From positions 248,001 to 312,000 of the forward strand of contig AP026158.1 in assembly GCA_030295235.1 (NCBI GenBank): a stretch of 64,000 nt of DNA. The letters run 5' to 3'. The position numbers and the translations under genes were made by a program. Below are positions 63,950-64,000 of this stretch, in pieces; the stretch's first letter is position 1, and each line of letters begins with the position of its first letter. A model generated the notes under the pieces. It ran no database searches, was not told where the DNA came from, and saw nothing but the letters and a program-made list of their open reading frames with translations. The stretch comes from Fistulifera solaris (Eukaryota; Bacillariophyta; Bacillariophyceae; Naviculales; Stauroneidaceae).

Positions 63950-64000
63950 GAACTTTCTTCTCCTTTCATTTTGTGTGTAGAAGAGCGAGCCAGTGGACGT

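Noticed and set aside
1-64000. Transposons, retroelements, integrated viral sequence, CRISPR arrays
   Set aside because: I saw no transposase, reverse transcriptase, integrase or capsid-like frame, no long terminal repeats and no spaced repeat array.

Overview
This window is nuclear DNA from a photosynthetic stramenopile, almost certainly a diatom. Genes are packed tightly on both strands and carry short GT-AG introns of about 60-180 bases. At least five proteins begin with a signal peptide ending in an A/S-x-A/S-F-type junction, the mark of plastid import through complex (red-algal) plastids. Three members of a cysteine-rich, single-pass secreted family that I associate with diatoms are present. 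Plastid-type (MenA), mevalonate-pathway and eukaryotic ribosomal genes sit side by side. I cannot name the species.

Layout. 0-6 kb: 1-Cys peroxiredoxin (5' end outside the window), a SENP8-like protease, an NAD kinase, a secreted family member and an MFS transporter. 6-18 kb: ribosomal protein eL6, a large protein with three FAM13-type helical motifs and an IQ motif, an unknown protein, two more secreted family members (12.1-15.4 kb), an RraA-like aldolase and eIF2B-alpha. 18-28 kb: an M43 metalloprotease, a GAF/histidine-kinase/receiver hybrid, tRNA-Ala(AGC), a sphingomyelin-synthase-like PAP2 enzyme and an ankyrin TRP-like channel. 28-39 kb: organelle-directed genes (PPR protein, MenA, a one-TM plastid protein, a TPR protein, mitochondrial mS35, a plastid protein of unknown role), an RGG protein and a DUF4336 protein. 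40-44 kb: mevalonate kinase, Fpg DNA glycosylase and a CDF-like transporter. 44.7-47 kb: an AT-rich gene desert. 47-50.2 kb: a 5'-truncated copy, a 573-bp tandem duplication and a full copy of an AztD-like beta-propeller metal-binding protein. 50-57 kb: a trypsin-like pseudoprotease, threonine synthase with a C-terminal membrane anchor, an LHC-like one-helix protein, eL22 and a second CDF-like transporter. 57-64 kb: a mismatch-type DNA glycosylase, an ankyrin protein, a HEXXH metallopeptidase, a SETD9-like methyltransferase, a membrane-anchored kinase-like protein and a small coiled-coil protein.

No operons are expected or seen. Many pairs are divergent and share 200-600 base promoters. Others are tail to tail with gaps of 12-140 bases. 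The most interesting neighbourhood is 43.7-56.5 kb: two CDF-family paralogues flank a secreted, His-rich AztD-like protein whose locus has been duplicating recently, which suggests (inference) metal handling.

Caution: about twenty genes, including eL22, threonine synthase, eIF2B-alpha and mevalonate kinase, are interrupted by single-base length changes, nearly always inside short homopolymers and mostly losses. Reading across them restores family-typical proteins whose total length is divisible by three. I treat these as probable assembly errors rather than pseudogenes, and give each such gene as one span.
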